From: Streptomyces sp. NBC_00249
GTDB taxonomy: Bacteria; Actinomycetota; Actinomycetes; Streptomycetales; Streptomycetaceae
NCBI RefSeq assembly: GCF_026342355.1
Contig: NZ_JAPEMV010000007.1
Location: 62,001 to 126,000 of the forward strand
Direction: 5' to 3'
DNA: 64,000 nucleotides
Shown: piece after piece, positions 26,627 to 35,949 of the stretch
How positions within the stretch are numbered: the first letter of the stretch is position 1
Layout of the letters: each line of letters starts with the position of its first letter
The notes under the pieces: generated by a model
Seen by the model: only the letters and a program-made list of their open reading frames with translations
Databases searched by the model: none
Told to the model about the DNA's origin: nothing
Position numbers and translations under genes: made by a program

Positions 26627-26663
26627 CGCTGACGCTGACGCGCAGGCGGTCCGGAGGCTTCGC

Positions 26664-27713
26664 TCAGCGGCCGTGACGGCCCGTCGCCGCCCGGCGGCGG
26701 GCCAGCCCGAACAGCACGGCCGCACCCGCGGCCAGCGCCGCCGCCCCGGCGATCGCCACCACCGGGGTGGCGCCGCTGCCGCCCGTCTCCGCGAGGTTGT
26801 CGCCCCGGGCCCCGGCCGGGGACGGCGACGAACCCTGGGACACGGGGGCGGCGGGAGCGGCGGCAGCGGAGGCGGGCGCCTTGGCGTTCGTCTTCGCGTC
26901 GTCGTCCCCGTGGCCGTTGTGCTCCACCGAGGACTTCGGGGCCCCCTCGGCGATCTGCTGGTCCGTCGGGGCCTTGGGCGGCGTGCTGGGCTTGGCCTCC
27001 GGCTTGCCGCTCGCCGCCGCGCTCGGGGTGGCGCCGGTACCGGCGTCGCCCTTGCCGCCGCCGCTACCGCTGTCCTTGCCGAAGACCACGTCCGAGCAGG
27101 TGTAGAAGGCCTCCGGGCTGTCCGAGCGCTGCCAGATGCTGTAGATCAGGTGGCGGCCGCTCTTCTTCGGCACGGTCCCGCTGAAGACGTAGTCACCGTT
27201 CTGCATGCCCGGGTCGGTGACCTTCGCGAACGGCAAGGGCTCCAGGTCCGACCACTTCAGCGGCTTCGTCGGGTCGTAGCCGTCCTTCGTCACGTACAGC
27301 TCGAAGGAACCCTTGTGCGGGGCCGTCCCCTTGTAGCGGAAGGTGTGCGCACCCGCCGTCATCGGGCCGGCCGGCCAGTCGGCGCGGGCCAGGTCCAGCC
27401 CCTTGTACTTGCTGTTGCCGGCCGAGCAGAGCTGGCCGTCCGGGATCAGCTTCTTGCTCTGGCCGGCCGCGTTGGCGATGTTCACCGCGTTCCAGTCGTA
27501 GAACGCCTGCGCCCCGCTCGCCGCGACGGCCGCCTTGCACGCCGCCGACTTCGGCGCCTCCGGCCCCTCCGCGTAGCAGGCCGCCACCCGGCTGACCGGG
27601 TCCGTCATCGAACCGTGCGCGGCCGCCGGCGCGGCGGCGTACGCGGCCACCGCGAGGGGCGCGAGGGCGACGGCGGCGGTACGGCGGGCGGCGGAACGGC
27701 GGCGTGCGGACAT
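26664..27713 (-). CDS. AA10 lytic polysaccharide monooxygenase with cell-wall sorting signal
   Basis: A 349-residue protein. A Tat/Sec signal (ARRRSAARRTAAVALAPLAV) ends at AAA-H33, so mature His33 starts the copper histidine brace; His123 (TAGAHTF) is the second brace ligand. The catalytic domain spans to ~residue 212 (YDWNAVNIANAAG, GRHLIYSIWQRSDSPEAFYTCSDV). An Ala/Pro/Ser-rich linker follows, then LAETG (307-311), a hydrophobic helix and an Arg-rich tail (GLARRRAATGRHGR): a LAxTG sorting signal of the class E sortase type. The protein oxidatively cleaves chitin or cellulose and is predicted to be attached to the cell wall rather than released. Confidence 0.92.
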   Translation of the reverse strand: MSARRRSAARRTAAVALAPLAVAAYAAAPAAAHGSMTDPVSRVAACYAEGPEAPKSAACKAAVAASGAQAFYDWNAVNIANAAGQSKKLIPDGQLCSAGNSKYKGLDLARADWPAGPMTAGAHTFRYKGTAPHKGSFELYVTKDGYDPTKPLKWSDLEPLPFAKVTDPGMQNGDYVFSGTVPKKSGRHLIYSIWQRSDSPEAFYTCSDVVFGKDSGSGGGKGDAGTGATPSAAASGKPEAKPSTPPKAPTDQQIAEGAPKSSVEHNGHGDDDAKTNAKAPASAAAAPAAPVSQGSSPSPAGARGDNLAETGGSGATPVVAIAGAAALAAGAAVLFGLARRRAATGRHGR

Positions 27714-27936
27714 GGGTGGATCTCCTTCGGGCGCAAGGCAGGGATGCGCCAGCGGAGGGAACCGGTCCGCGCGGCGCCCCGCCCCCCGACGGGGCCCCGG
27801 CGCCGCAACCGGCCCTCCCTGGCACCGCCAAGCTAGCCCGCCACGACCCGGGTTCCGCCCCTTCGGAGCCCTCCGGGCCGATCCTTAGGGTCCCTTTAAG
27901 GCAGCGGTAAGCGGCCCCTCAGGAACGGCCGGCCCG

Positions 27937-28419
27937 TCAGGCGAGCAGCGCCGCCAGACCGGCCGCCGAACGGGCCTGCTCGTCCAGGGCGTCGAGGGCC
28001 CGGACCGCCTGCGCCGCCGCCTCCGGATCGCTCTGCGCGAGACCGCTCTCGGCGAACTCGTCCTCGTCCAGGCGCAGGACGGACGCCCCGTCCGCCGAGA
28101 CCCACAGGTCCAGGTCCAGGTCCTCGACCAGGATCTCCCCCTCCCGCACCAGCGCCGGGCGCGTGACGTCGCAGTACCAGCCCTTGAGGACGCCCTCGCC
28201 GTTCCAGACCTCCTTCACCGCGTACCAGCGCGTCCGCCAGAAGTGCTCCACGAACACGTCGCCCGGCTCGAAGCGCACGAAGCCGAAGTCCCGTACGCCC
28301 TCGGCCGCCCAGGGGGCGCGTACGGAGATCCGGTCGCCGTCGTCCGACACCTGCGCCGCCGGATAGCGGATCTTGGTCTTGCCGGCCTTGGTGAGGGTGA
28401 CGGTCCATCGGGTGTTCAC
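27937..28419 (-). CDS. DUF402 domain protein (FomD/nucleotide phosphatase-like)
   Basis: A 160-residue protein. The DUF402 signature is present as WYAVKEVWNGEGVLKGWYCDVTRPA, EDLDLDLWV and LRLDEDEFAES; the acidic residues of this barrel bind metal in FomD and in the Bacillus nucleoside tri/diphosphatase. Activity on a nucleotide substrate is plausible by family. The GTG start at 28419 overlaps the GNAT gene stop as GTGA, so the two are co-translated. The C-terminus is an Ala-rich helix. No operon partner beyond GNAT is apparent. Confidence 0.83.
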   Translation of the reverse strand: MNTRWTVTLTKAGKTKIRYPAAQVSDDGDRISVRAPWAAEGVRDFGFVRFEPGDVFVEHFWRTRWYAVKEVWNGEGVLKGWYCDVTRPALVREGEILVEDLDLDLWVSADGASVLRLDEDEFAESGLAQSDPEAAAQAVRALDALDEQARSAAGLAALLA

Positions 28420-29360
28420 TGCGGTGCTCCCAGCTTCTTCGTGTAGCGCGTCTCGGTCGCGCGGATCTCGTAGCCGAACCACGCGTTGATCGCGAGCATC
28501 GGCCCGTTCCCGGCGTCGTTGCCGGTGAAGGCCTCGGTGCACCCGGCCGCGCGGGCCCGGTGCAGCGAGTCGGTCTTGGCGAGTTTGGCCAGCCCGCGGC
28601 CCCGGAAGGCGCGCAGGGTGCCGGTCATCGCGGAGGAGTAGCGGCCCGCGCCGTCGGTGCGGGCCGCCGAGAAGGCGGCCACCACCCCGTCGACCAGGGC
28701 CACCGTCGTCAGCTCGTGGTCCAGCGTCGGGTCGTGCCAGACGCCGTCCAGCCAGTCCTGGTAGTCGTTCAGCTCCGCCGGTACGTCGCCCGGCTCGTCC
28801 GCCGTCACCGCCGCGTCGGCCTCGAAGAGCGGGCGCGGATCGGCCGCGAACGCCGAGCCGGGGCGCAGCTCGACCCCGGCCGGCAGGTCCCGGGGGAGCG
28901 GGGGCAGCGTGCCCGCCGCCAGGTCCAGGCGCAGGAAGTGCGCGGAGCGGCTGGAGCGGTAGCCGTGGTGCTCGGCGAAGGCCCGGTGGGCGGGGCCGTC
29001 CAGCACCCAGGCGTAGACGTCCACGGCGCCCTCGGCGGCCAGGTGCGCCTCGGCGGTGCGCAGCAGCCCGGTCCCGGCGCCGAGGCCGCGGTGCGCGGGG
29101 TCGACGTAGGCGTTGACGAACGACAGGCCCGGCTCCGGAGCGTCGTACGCCAGGCCCACCTGGGCGGAGCCGACGACCGTACCGTCCGGGGTCTCGGCGA
29201 TCAGCAGCCGGTAGCGCCCCGCGGGAGGGGCGGCGGCCACCTCGTGGGCCACCCCGGCGGGCGTCGTCACCATGAACGGGAGGGCGGCGCGGCGCACCCG
29301 CACGACGGCTTCCGCGTCCCCCGGGTCGCCGGGGCGCAGGTCACGGATGAGAACGGTCAC
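28416..29360 (-). CDS. Tandem-GNAT N-acetyltransferase
   Basis: A 314-residue protein with two GNAT modules. The N-terminal one has FVNAYVDPAHRGLGAGTGLLRTAEAHL (acetyl-CoA loop) and AFAEHHGY. The C-terminal one has TGTLRAFRGRGLAKLAKTDSLHRARAAG and FTGNDAGNGPMLAINAWFGY. The doubled architecture resembles MshD-type and related antibiotic-modifying acetyltransferases, but the substrate is unknown. GTG 29360 is selected because the following VLIRDLRPGD begins the domain; upstream codons up to 29459 are Arg-rich and lack a ribosome site. It is translationally coupled to the DUF402 gene and divergent from the GntR gene. Confidence 0.85.
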   Translation of the reverse strand: MTVLIRDLRPGDPGDAEAVVRVRRAALPFMVTTPAGVAHEVAAAPPAGRYRLLIAETPDGTVVGSAQVGLAYDAPEPGLSFVNAYVDPAHRGLGAGTGLLRTAEAHLAAEGAVDVYAWVLDGPAHRAFAEHHGYRSSRSAHFLRLDLAAGTLPPLPRDLPAGVELRPGSAFAADPRPLFEADAAVTADEPGDVPAELNDYQDWLDGVWHDPTLDHELTTVALVDGVVAAFSAARTDGAGRYSSAMTGTLRAFRGRGLAKLAKTDSLHRARAAGCTEAFTGNDAGNGPMLAINAWFGYEIRATETRYTKKLGAPQ

Positions 29361-29440
29361 GGGGCCGACGTTACGGGCGGGCCCCCGCGGCCGCCTCCGA
29401 ATTACCCGGCGCGCGGGACGGATGCGGGAGAATCGGCGGC

Positions 29441-29833
29441 GTGACCTCGACCTCGACACACCTGAAGATCAGGATCGACGGCTCGGCCGGCTCGGCCGCC
29501 CCGTACGAACAGCTGCGCGCGCAGATCGCGGACCGGGCCCGGTCGGGGAAGCTCCCCGCGGGCTTCAAACTGCCCACGGTGCGGGGCCTCGCGGAGGAAC
29601 TGGGGCTGGCCGCGAACACCGTGGCCAAGGCGTACCGGGCGCTCGAGACCGACGGGGTGATCGAGACGCGGGGCCGCCACGGGACGTTCGTCGCGGCGGC
29701 CGAGGGTTCCTCGCGGGAGGCGGCCGCCGCCGCGCAGGCCTTCGCCGAGCGGGCCCACCGCCTGGGCCTCACGGAATCCGAAGCCCTGACCGCCGCCACC
29801 ACCGCCCTGCGGGCCCGCTACTCGGCCGCCTGA
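29441..29833 (+). CDS. GntR family regulator (YtrA type)
   Basis: A 130-residue protein. The winged HTH covers residues ~18-88 (PYEQLRAQIADRARSGKLPAGFKLPTVRGLAEELGLAANTVAKAYRAL), followed by only a short Ala-rich helical tail, the YtrA-like layout. These regulators usually control ABC transporter genes next door, but none is adjacent, so the target is unknown. The GTG start has GGGAG upstream. The GNAT gene is divergent 80 nt away and may share control. Confidence 0.85.
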   Translation: MTSTSTHLKIRIDGSAGSAAPYEQLRAQIADRARSGKLPAGFKLPTVRGLAEELGLAANTVAKAYRALETDGVIETRGRHGTFVAAAEGSSREAAAAAQAFAERAHRLGLTESEALTAATTALRARYSAA

Positions 29834-29867
29834 CCCCGGGGCCCGCCGTCCGGGCGCGGCGCCGTTG

Positions 29868-29965
29868 CCGGGGGCCAGCCCCCGGACCAGGGGCTGGATT
29901 TTGCCCAGGCCAGGTGGTGGCTGGATTGCCCGGAGGGCAATTCCAGCCTCGCCGGCGTTTGAGGC
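29868..29965. repeat. Intergenic repeat units shared with the 17.4-17.6 kb cluster
   Basis: The hairpin CCGGGGGC-CA-GCCCCCGG recurs at 29868-29885, and TCCAGCCTCGCCGGCGTTTG (29942-29961, continuing GAGGC) is the inverse of the unit at 17477-17500. A degenerate copy follows near 29993-30022. The 248-nt gap 29834-30081 holds nothing else recognisable. It lies at the 3' ends of convergent genes. Confidence 0.65.
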
Positions 29966-30081
29966 GCGGGGTCTGGGGCGGAGCACCAGGTCTTTGAGCC
30001 GCGCCGGCGACTGAGGCGGGAACGGAGGAAGGGCGGGTAGGGGACCGCCCCGCGCAGCGGACACCGACCGCCCGCCGGAGG

Positions 30082-31188
<1,107 letters not shown>

Positions 31189-31380
31189 GATCCGGCACGA
31201 ACTGCCCTCCTGCACCTGTGTTTCGCCGGATCGAGTGTCCGGATTCCCTCTTCAAACGCAGCGCGGGTGAAGATTCCGACGGTAACCCTGCCCCGAATAT
31301 TCTTGGCATGAACACTTCCAGCCAGCCCCGGCTCCTTGTACCACGGACTCAGGAGTAACCCCCCACAAGGAGCCGCACAC

Positions 31381-32193
31381 ATGAGCAGGAAACTGTCGCG
31401 CCTCGCAGCCCTCACCTCCTCGCTGGTCCTCGCCGCCGGAGCCGCCCTCTTCGGCGCCGGACAGGCATCCGCCGCCGCCCGGGCGGACTTCGGCTACGTC
31501 GCCCTCGGCGACTCGTACTCCTCCGGCGTCGGCGCCGGGAACTACGACAGCGGGAGCGGCAACTGCAAGCGCACGACCAGGGCCTACCCCGCCCTGTGGG
31601 CCGCGGCCCACGCCCCCCAGACCTTCTCCTTCACCGCCTGCTCGGGAGCCCGTACGGGTGATGTCCTCAACAGCCAGCTGAGTCCCCTCAACTCCGGCAC
31701 CGACCTCGTCAGCATCACCGTCGGCGGCAACGACGCCGGATTCTCCGACGTCATGACGACCTGTGTCCTCCAGTCCGAGTCCACCTGCGTCAACCGCGTC
31801 AACCAGGCCAAGGCGTACGTCGACTCCACCCTCCCCGGCCAGCTCGACCAGGTCTACAACGCCATCCGCGCCCGGGCGTCCGGCGCGAAGGTGGTCGTCC
31901 TCGGCTATCCCCGCTTCTACAAGCTGAACGGATCCTGTGTCACCGGACTGACCGAGGGCGAGCGTTCCGCCATCAACGGCGCCTCCGACCACCTGAACGC
32001 CGCCATCGCCAAGCGCGCCGCCGACCACGGCTTCACCTTCGCCTCGGTGGCCGGAGCCTTCACCGGGCACGAGATCTGCTCCGGCGACGCCTGGCTGCAC
32101 AGCGTCAACTGGGCCAACATCGGCGAGTCCTACCACCCCACCGCCGCCGGACAGTCCGGCGGCTACCTGCCGGTCTTCACCGGCAAGGCCTGA
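31381..32193 (+). CDS. Secreted SGNH/GDSL-family esterase
   Basis: A 270-residue secreted hydrolase. The signal peptide is MSRKLSRLAALTSSLVLAAG up to about residue 32 (ASA). SGNH blocks: GDSYSSG with nucleophile Ser45, a Gly in FTACSGARTG, the Asn of VGGNDAG and the His of YHPTAAGQ. This matches the Streptomyces lipase/suberinase-like branch (S. rimosus lipase, S. scabies esterase), active on ester bonds of lipids or plant polymers. Six Cys suggest three disulfides. ATG 31381 follows AAGGAG. A strong hairpin terminator follows the stop. Confidence 0.92.
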   Translation: MSRKLSRLAALTSSLVLAAGAALFGAGQASAAARADFGYVALGDSYSSGVGAGNYDSGSGNCKRTTRAYPALWAAAHAPQTFSFTACSGARTGDVLNSQLSPLNSGTDLVSITVGGNDAGFSDVMTTCVLQSESTCVNRVNQAKAYVDSTLPGQLDQVYNAIRARASGAKVVVLGYPRFYKLNGSCVTGLTEGERSAINGASDHLNAAIAKRAADHGFTFASVAGAFTGHEICSGDAWLHSVNWANIGESYHPTAAGQSGGYLPVFTGKA

Positions 32194-32199
32194 GCCCCG

Positions 32200-32238
32200 C
32201 CCGCGGACGGCCCCGGCCACGCCACGGCCGTCCGCGGG
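32200..32238. terminator. Bidirectional hairpin terminator
   Basis: A 13-bp perfect stem (CCCGCGGACGGCC at 32200-32212, GGCCGTCCGCGGG at 32226-32238) with a 13-nt loop lies between the convergent esterase stop (32193) and kinase stop (32271). It probably ends both transcripts. Confidence 0.7.
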
Positions 32239-32270
32239 ACGACGTCCACCGTCCGCCCGGCCGCCCGCGC

Positions 32271-33890
32271 TCAGGGGCTCGCGGACGGGCTCACCGACGG
32301 GGTGGGCGTAGGCGCCGGTGTGCCGGAGCCGCCGGGCGACGGGGTGCCGGCCGTCGGGGTCGGCCGCTCGCAGGTCACGGAGTACTCCAGCCACGGCGAG
32401 TCCGCCCGCGCGGGCGCACGCACCTCCAGCCGGACCGCGTCCTCGAGGACCGCCCCCGGCCGGTGGCCCGACTCGGTGTGCATCAGCTGGCGGGTCCGGG
32501 CGCCGCCCGCCTCGTACGTCAGGTTCTGCCACTGCGGCTCGGGGCCCGCGCCCGCGCCCCCGCGCGTCACCCAGCGGTACTCCACCACGGCCGGCGTACG
32601 GGCCACCTCCACCGTGCCGGTGAAGGAGGGCGCCCCCCAGGCGGGCGGCGGGCAGCTCCCGCTGTACGCGGGGCGCACGGTGTTCACGTAGACGGTGACG
32701 CTCTGCGCGGGCCCCGAGGACGCGGACGACGCCGAAGCGGAAGCCGAGGCCGGAGCGGAGGCCGACGCGGACGCGGACGCCTGCGGGGAGGCCGACGGTG
32801 ACGGGCTCGCGCCGTCGTCGCCCGTGGGATCCCTCAGCAGCAGCCACCCCAGCACGGCCAGCGCCAGCAGCAGCACCACGATCCCGGCGGTCAGCACCAG
32901 CCCGGCCCGGCCCCGCCTCGGCTCCGGGCCGCCGGGACCGGGGAGCGGCGCGGGCACCGGGGCCGTCGGCGTCGGAGCCCCGTACGGCCCCTGCCCGGCC
33001 ACCGTCGGCGTCCCCGGCCCGGCCGCCGACACCGGGCCGCCGGCGTCGCGTACGGCCCCGCCCGCGCCGATGATCCGCAGCATCCGGGCCGCCTCCGCCG
33101 CCGACAGCCGCGCCCCGGGGTCCTTGCGCAGCAGCCCCTCCAGCACCGGCTCCAGCGTCCCGGCACGGCGCGGCGGCGGCAACTCCCGGTCCACCACGGC
33201 CTGGAGGGTGGACAGCGGGGTGTCCTGCCGGAAGGGCGAGACGCCCTCCACGGCCGCGTACAGCATCACCCCGAGCGACCACAGGTCCGACTCCGGACCC
33301 GGATCGCGCCCCAACGCCCGTTCAGGCGCGAGGAATTCGGGGGAGCCGACCACCTCGCCGGTCATCGTGATCGCCGAGGAGCCCTCCAGGCTGGCGATCC
33401 CGAAGTCGCTCAGCACCACCCGCCCGTCATTGGCGATCAGCACGTTCGCGGGCTTCACGTCGCGGTGCAGCACCCCCGACCCGTGCGCCGAGCGCAGCGC
33501 GGCCAGCACCTGCTCGCCGATGTGCGCGGCCCGCTGCGGGCTCATCGGGCCCTCGGCCTCCAGCACCTCCGCCAGGGACAGCCCGCGCACCAGCTCCATC
33601 ACGATCCAGGGCCGGCCGTCCTCGGTGGCCACGTCGTAGACCGTGACCACCCCGCGGTGCGAGACACGGGCCGCGGCCCAGGCCTCCCGCTCCAGCCGCC
33701 GGTACATGCGCGCCACCTCGGCCGGGTCCAGCCCCGCCGGGGCCCGCACCTCCTTGACGGCGACCTCGCGGCCCAGCACCTCGTCCCGGGCCCGCCAGAC
33801 GACGCCCATCCCGCCCCGGCCCAGCGGGCCGAGCAGCCGGTACCGGCCGGCGACGACACGCGCGGCGTCCCCGGTTTCGTTGCCACTCAC
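32271..33890 (-). CDS. Membrane Ser/Thr protein kinase (PknB/Hanks type)
   Basis: A 539-residue kinase. Subdomains: glycine loop LGRGGMGVV, Lys46 (VAVKEV), catalytic HRDVKPAN with Asp144, DFG at 162-164 and a SPEFLAPE activation-segment end. A Pro-rich juxtamembrane stretch leads to one membrane helix at ~331-352. The extracellular part starts with a Ser/Ala repeat (PSASPQASASASASAPAS), then a ~110-residue domain (VTVYVNTVRPAYSGSCPPP to SVTCERPTP), and ends in a Thr/Pro tail. No PASTA repeats, so the sensed ligand is unknown. GTG 33890 follows GGGGG; a TTG at 33902 is an alternative. It is divergent from the small gene at 34161. Confidence 0.92.
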   Translation of the reverse strand: MSGNETGDAARVVAGRYRLLGPLGRGGMGVVWRARDEVLGREVAVKEVRAPAGLDPAEVARMYRRLEREAWAAARVSHRGVVTVYDVATEDGRPWIVMELVRGLSLAEVLEAEGPMSPQRAAHIGEQVLAALRSAHGSGVLHRDVKPANVLIANDGRVVLSDFGIASLEGSSAITMTGEVVGSPEFLAPERALGRDPGPESDLWSLGVMLYAAVEGVSPFRQDTPLSTLQAVVDRELPPPRRAGTLEPVLEGLLRKDPGARLSAAEAARMLRIIGAGGAVRDAGGPVSAAGPGTPTVAGQGPYGAPTPTAPVPAPLPGPGGPEPRRGRAGLVLTAGIVVLLLALAVLGWLLLRDPTGDDGASPSPSASPQASASASASAPASASASASSASSGPAQSVTVYVNTVRPAYSGSCPPPAWGAPSFTGTVEVARTPAVVEYRWVTRGGAGAGPEPQWQNLTYEAGGARTRQLMHTESGHRPGAVLEDAVRLEVRAPARADSPWLEYSVTCERPTPTAGTPSPGGSGTPAPTPTPSVSPSASP

Positions 33891-33961
33891 GCGAACCCCC
33901 AAGAGTCACCGGGTGATCACTCCAAGTTAGCGCAGAGCGGCTCCGGTGGACCCTGTCGTGA

Positions 33962-34102
33962 CGTCACTCTCCCCCTCACTCTTCGCAAGGCTCCCCAAGT
34001 CGGGTCATTTGTGCGGAGAGTGACGGATGACTCCGCTGAGTAATCGTCAACTACCCGTAACTACAGGGGTAATTCACACCACCGGGATACCCGAGAGTGA
34101 CG
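33962..34102. promoter_or_regulatory. Three copies of GAGAGTGACG in a divergent promoter region
   Basis: The 10-mer GAGAGTGACG occurs at 34016-34025 and 34093-34102 on the + strand and at 33962-33971 on the minus strand, between the kinase gene and the small gene at 34161. A weaker relative (GAAGAGTGAG, minus strand, around 33977-33986) lies nearby. Repeated decamers in a divergent promoter suggest a shared regulator site, but the factor is unknown. Confidence 0.4.
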
Positions 34103-34160
34103 CAGGGGCGATAGGGTTACCCTGCCCGGGCCGGGTGCCCTCGTACGGGTGGGGAGAGAC

Positions 34161-34430
34161 ATGGAACAGATAGCAATGCGCAGCAGGCCGCCTCGCGTGC
34201 CTGCCATCACTTGCGGCAGCAGCGCGACCAGCTCGCGCCTCGACCGCCACCTCGCCGTGCTGGGCGGACCCGCCGTCCCGCACCACGAGGTCGCCGAGGC
34301 GACCCTGCTGATGCGCGAGCTCACTTCCCGCGACCACACGCACGTCCAGCGGAGCCGGAGCGCGCGCGTCGCGCTGTTCGCCCCGCTGCGCAGGCTGCGG
34401 CGCACGCTCTTCGGCAGCCGCCGCTCGTAA
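34161..34430 (+). CDS. Small hypothetical basic protein
   Basis: An 89-residue protein: MEQIAMRSRPPRVPAITCGS at the start, a central HLAVLGGPAVPHHEVAEATLLMRELTSRDHTH spread over two helices, and an Arg-rich end (FAPLRRLRRTLFGSRRS). No membrane segment or known motif. Closely similar short proteins appear to be conserved in Streptomyces, from memory and not checked. The ATG follows GGGGAGAG at good spacing, supporting translation. It lies divergent to the kinase gene with repeated decamers in between, and ends at a hairpin terminator. Confidence 0.7.
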   Translation: MEQIAMRSRPPRVPAITCGSSATSSRLDRHLAVLGGPAVPHHEVAEATLLMRELTSRDHTHVQRSRSARVALFAPLRRLRRTLFGSRRS

Positions 34431-34507
34431 CTGCCCCGCGGTGCGGCCGGTCCGTCCGGCCGCGCGACCCGGCCCCGTCCCCTCCTCCCGGCTCCACCCG
34501 GCGTCCA

Positions 34508-34531
34508 AGGGGATCCCGTTCGGGATCCCCT
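34508..34531. terminator. Bidirectional terminator with tetraloop
   Basis: AGGGGATCCC-GTTC-GGGATCCCCT is a perfect 10-bp stem with a 4-nt loop between the convergent small gene (stop 34430) and CoA-transferase gene (stop 34544). The short tight loop makes it a strong intrinsic terminator candidate. Confidence 0.7.
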
Positions 34532-34543
34532 GGAGCCCCGGCC

Positions 34544-35797
34544 TCAGGCGACCACACCGTCCCGGCGCAGTGCCGAGATCCGCGCGCCCGACATCCCCAG
34601 GGCCCGCAGCAGGAGATCGGTGTGCTCGCCGAGCGCGGGTACCGCCCCCATGCGCGGCTGCGCCCCGCCCGGCAGCACGATCGGCGGCAGCAGCGCCCGC
34701 AGCGGGCCCGCCGGTGAATCCACCTCGCGCCAGCGCCCGCGTGCCTCCAGCTGCGGATGCCCGGCCAGCTGGGCGACCGAGTTCAGGCGCGCGCAGGCGA
34801 TGCCCGCCGCCTCCAGCCGCCCGACCGCCTCGTCCGCCCCGAGCCGGCCGAGCGCCTCCGCCACCACCGCGTCGGTCTTCTCCCGCCCCAGGGTCCGGGC
34901 CGCGTTCGTCGCGTACGCCGGGTCCTGCGCCAGGTCCGGCCGCTCCAGCACCTGCCGGGCCAGGCGCTGCCACTCCCGGTCGTTCTGCACCGACAGCAGG
35001 ACGCGGTCCCCGTCGGCCGTCGCGTAGGCGTCGTAGGGGGCGATCACGGCGTGCGCGAGGCCCGTGCGCACCGGCTGCTGCCCGCCGTGCATCGTGTGGT
35101 GCAGCGGATGGCCCATCCACTCGGCGAGCGCGTCCAGCATCGACACCTCCACCGGCCCGCCGCGCCCCGTCGTCCCCCGGCGCAGCAGGGCGGCGAGCAC
35201 CCCCGAGAACGCGTACATGGCCGCCGCGATGTCGGCGGCCGGGATCCCCGCCTTCACCGGCTGCTCCGGGGTGCCGGTCACCGAGACCAGCCCCGCCTCG
35301 CACTGCACGAGCATGTCGTAGGCCCGCTTGTGGGCGTACGGGCCCTCGGGGCCGTAGCCGGAGATGTCCACGGCCACCAGGCGCGGGTAGCGGGCGCACA
35401 GCGCGGCCGCGTCGATCCCGAGCCGGGCGGCGGCCCCGTGCGCGAGGTTCTGGACGAAGACGTCGGCGCCGTCGAGCAGTGCGTGCAGCACCTCCAGGCC
35501 GCGCGGGTCCTTCAGGTCCAGGGCGAGGGACTCCTTGCCCCGGTTGGCCCATACGAAATGCGAGGCCAGGCCCTGGGCGGCGGTGTCGTAGGCGCGCGCG
35601 AAGTCGCCGCCGTCGGGCCGCTCGACCTTGATCACCCGGGCGCCGAGGTCGGCGAGCTGGCGGGTGGCGAAGGGGGCCGAGACGGCCTGTTCGACGGCGA
35701 CGACGGTGAGGCCCGCGAGGGGCAGCGGCTCCACGGGAGGTCCGGCGGGAGGTCCGGGGTGCGGTGCTGGGGGTCCGGCGAGGGGTTCGGTAGCCAT
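34544..35797 (-). CDS. CaiB/BaiF-type class III CoA transferase
   Basis: A 417-residue protein. After a Pro-rich leader the CoA-transferase III fold begins at LAGLTVVAVEQAVSAPFATRQLADLGARVIKVERP. The catalytic Asp is expected in DVFVQNLAHGAAARLG to YDMLVQCEAGL, with VAVDISGYGPEGPYAHKRAYD as the conserved block. C-terminal PQLEARGRWREVDSPAGP is also typical. It transfers CoA between carboxylic acids, often in catabolism of racemic or aromatic acyl compounds; the partner acids are unknown. There is no adjacent acyl-CoA gene. Confidence 0.9.
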   Translation of the reverse strand: MATEPLAGPPAPHPGPPAGPPVEPLPLAGLTVVAVEQAVSAPFATRQLADLGARVIKVERPDGGDFARAYDTAAQGLASHFVWANRGKESLALDLKDPRGLEVLHALLDGADVFVQNLAHGAAARLGIDAAALCARYPRLVAVDISGYGPEGPYAHKRAYDMLVQCEAGLVSVTGTPEQPVKAGIPAADIAAAMYAFSGVLAALLRRGTTGRGGPVEVSMLDALAEWMGHPLHHTMHGGQQPVRTGLAHAVIAPYDAYATADGDRVLLSVQNDREWQRLARQVLERPDLAQDPAYATNAARTLGREKTDAVVAEALGRLGADEAVGRLEAAGIACARLNSVAQLAGHPQLEARGRWREVDSPAGPLRALLPPIVLPGGAQPRMGAVPALGEHTDLLLRALGMSGARISALRRDGVVA

Positions 35798-35949
35798 GGT
35801 CCCTGCCTACTGGACCGGACCCGGCCCTGTCACCCGTGCGCGGTGCGACGGGTACGCGGCCCGGCCGGTTCGCACCCCTACGTCACACAACGCCCGGGTG
35901 CCCGGCGGGGCTCAGGGTTCGGGGTTCGGCGCTCGTGGCTCGCGGCCGC

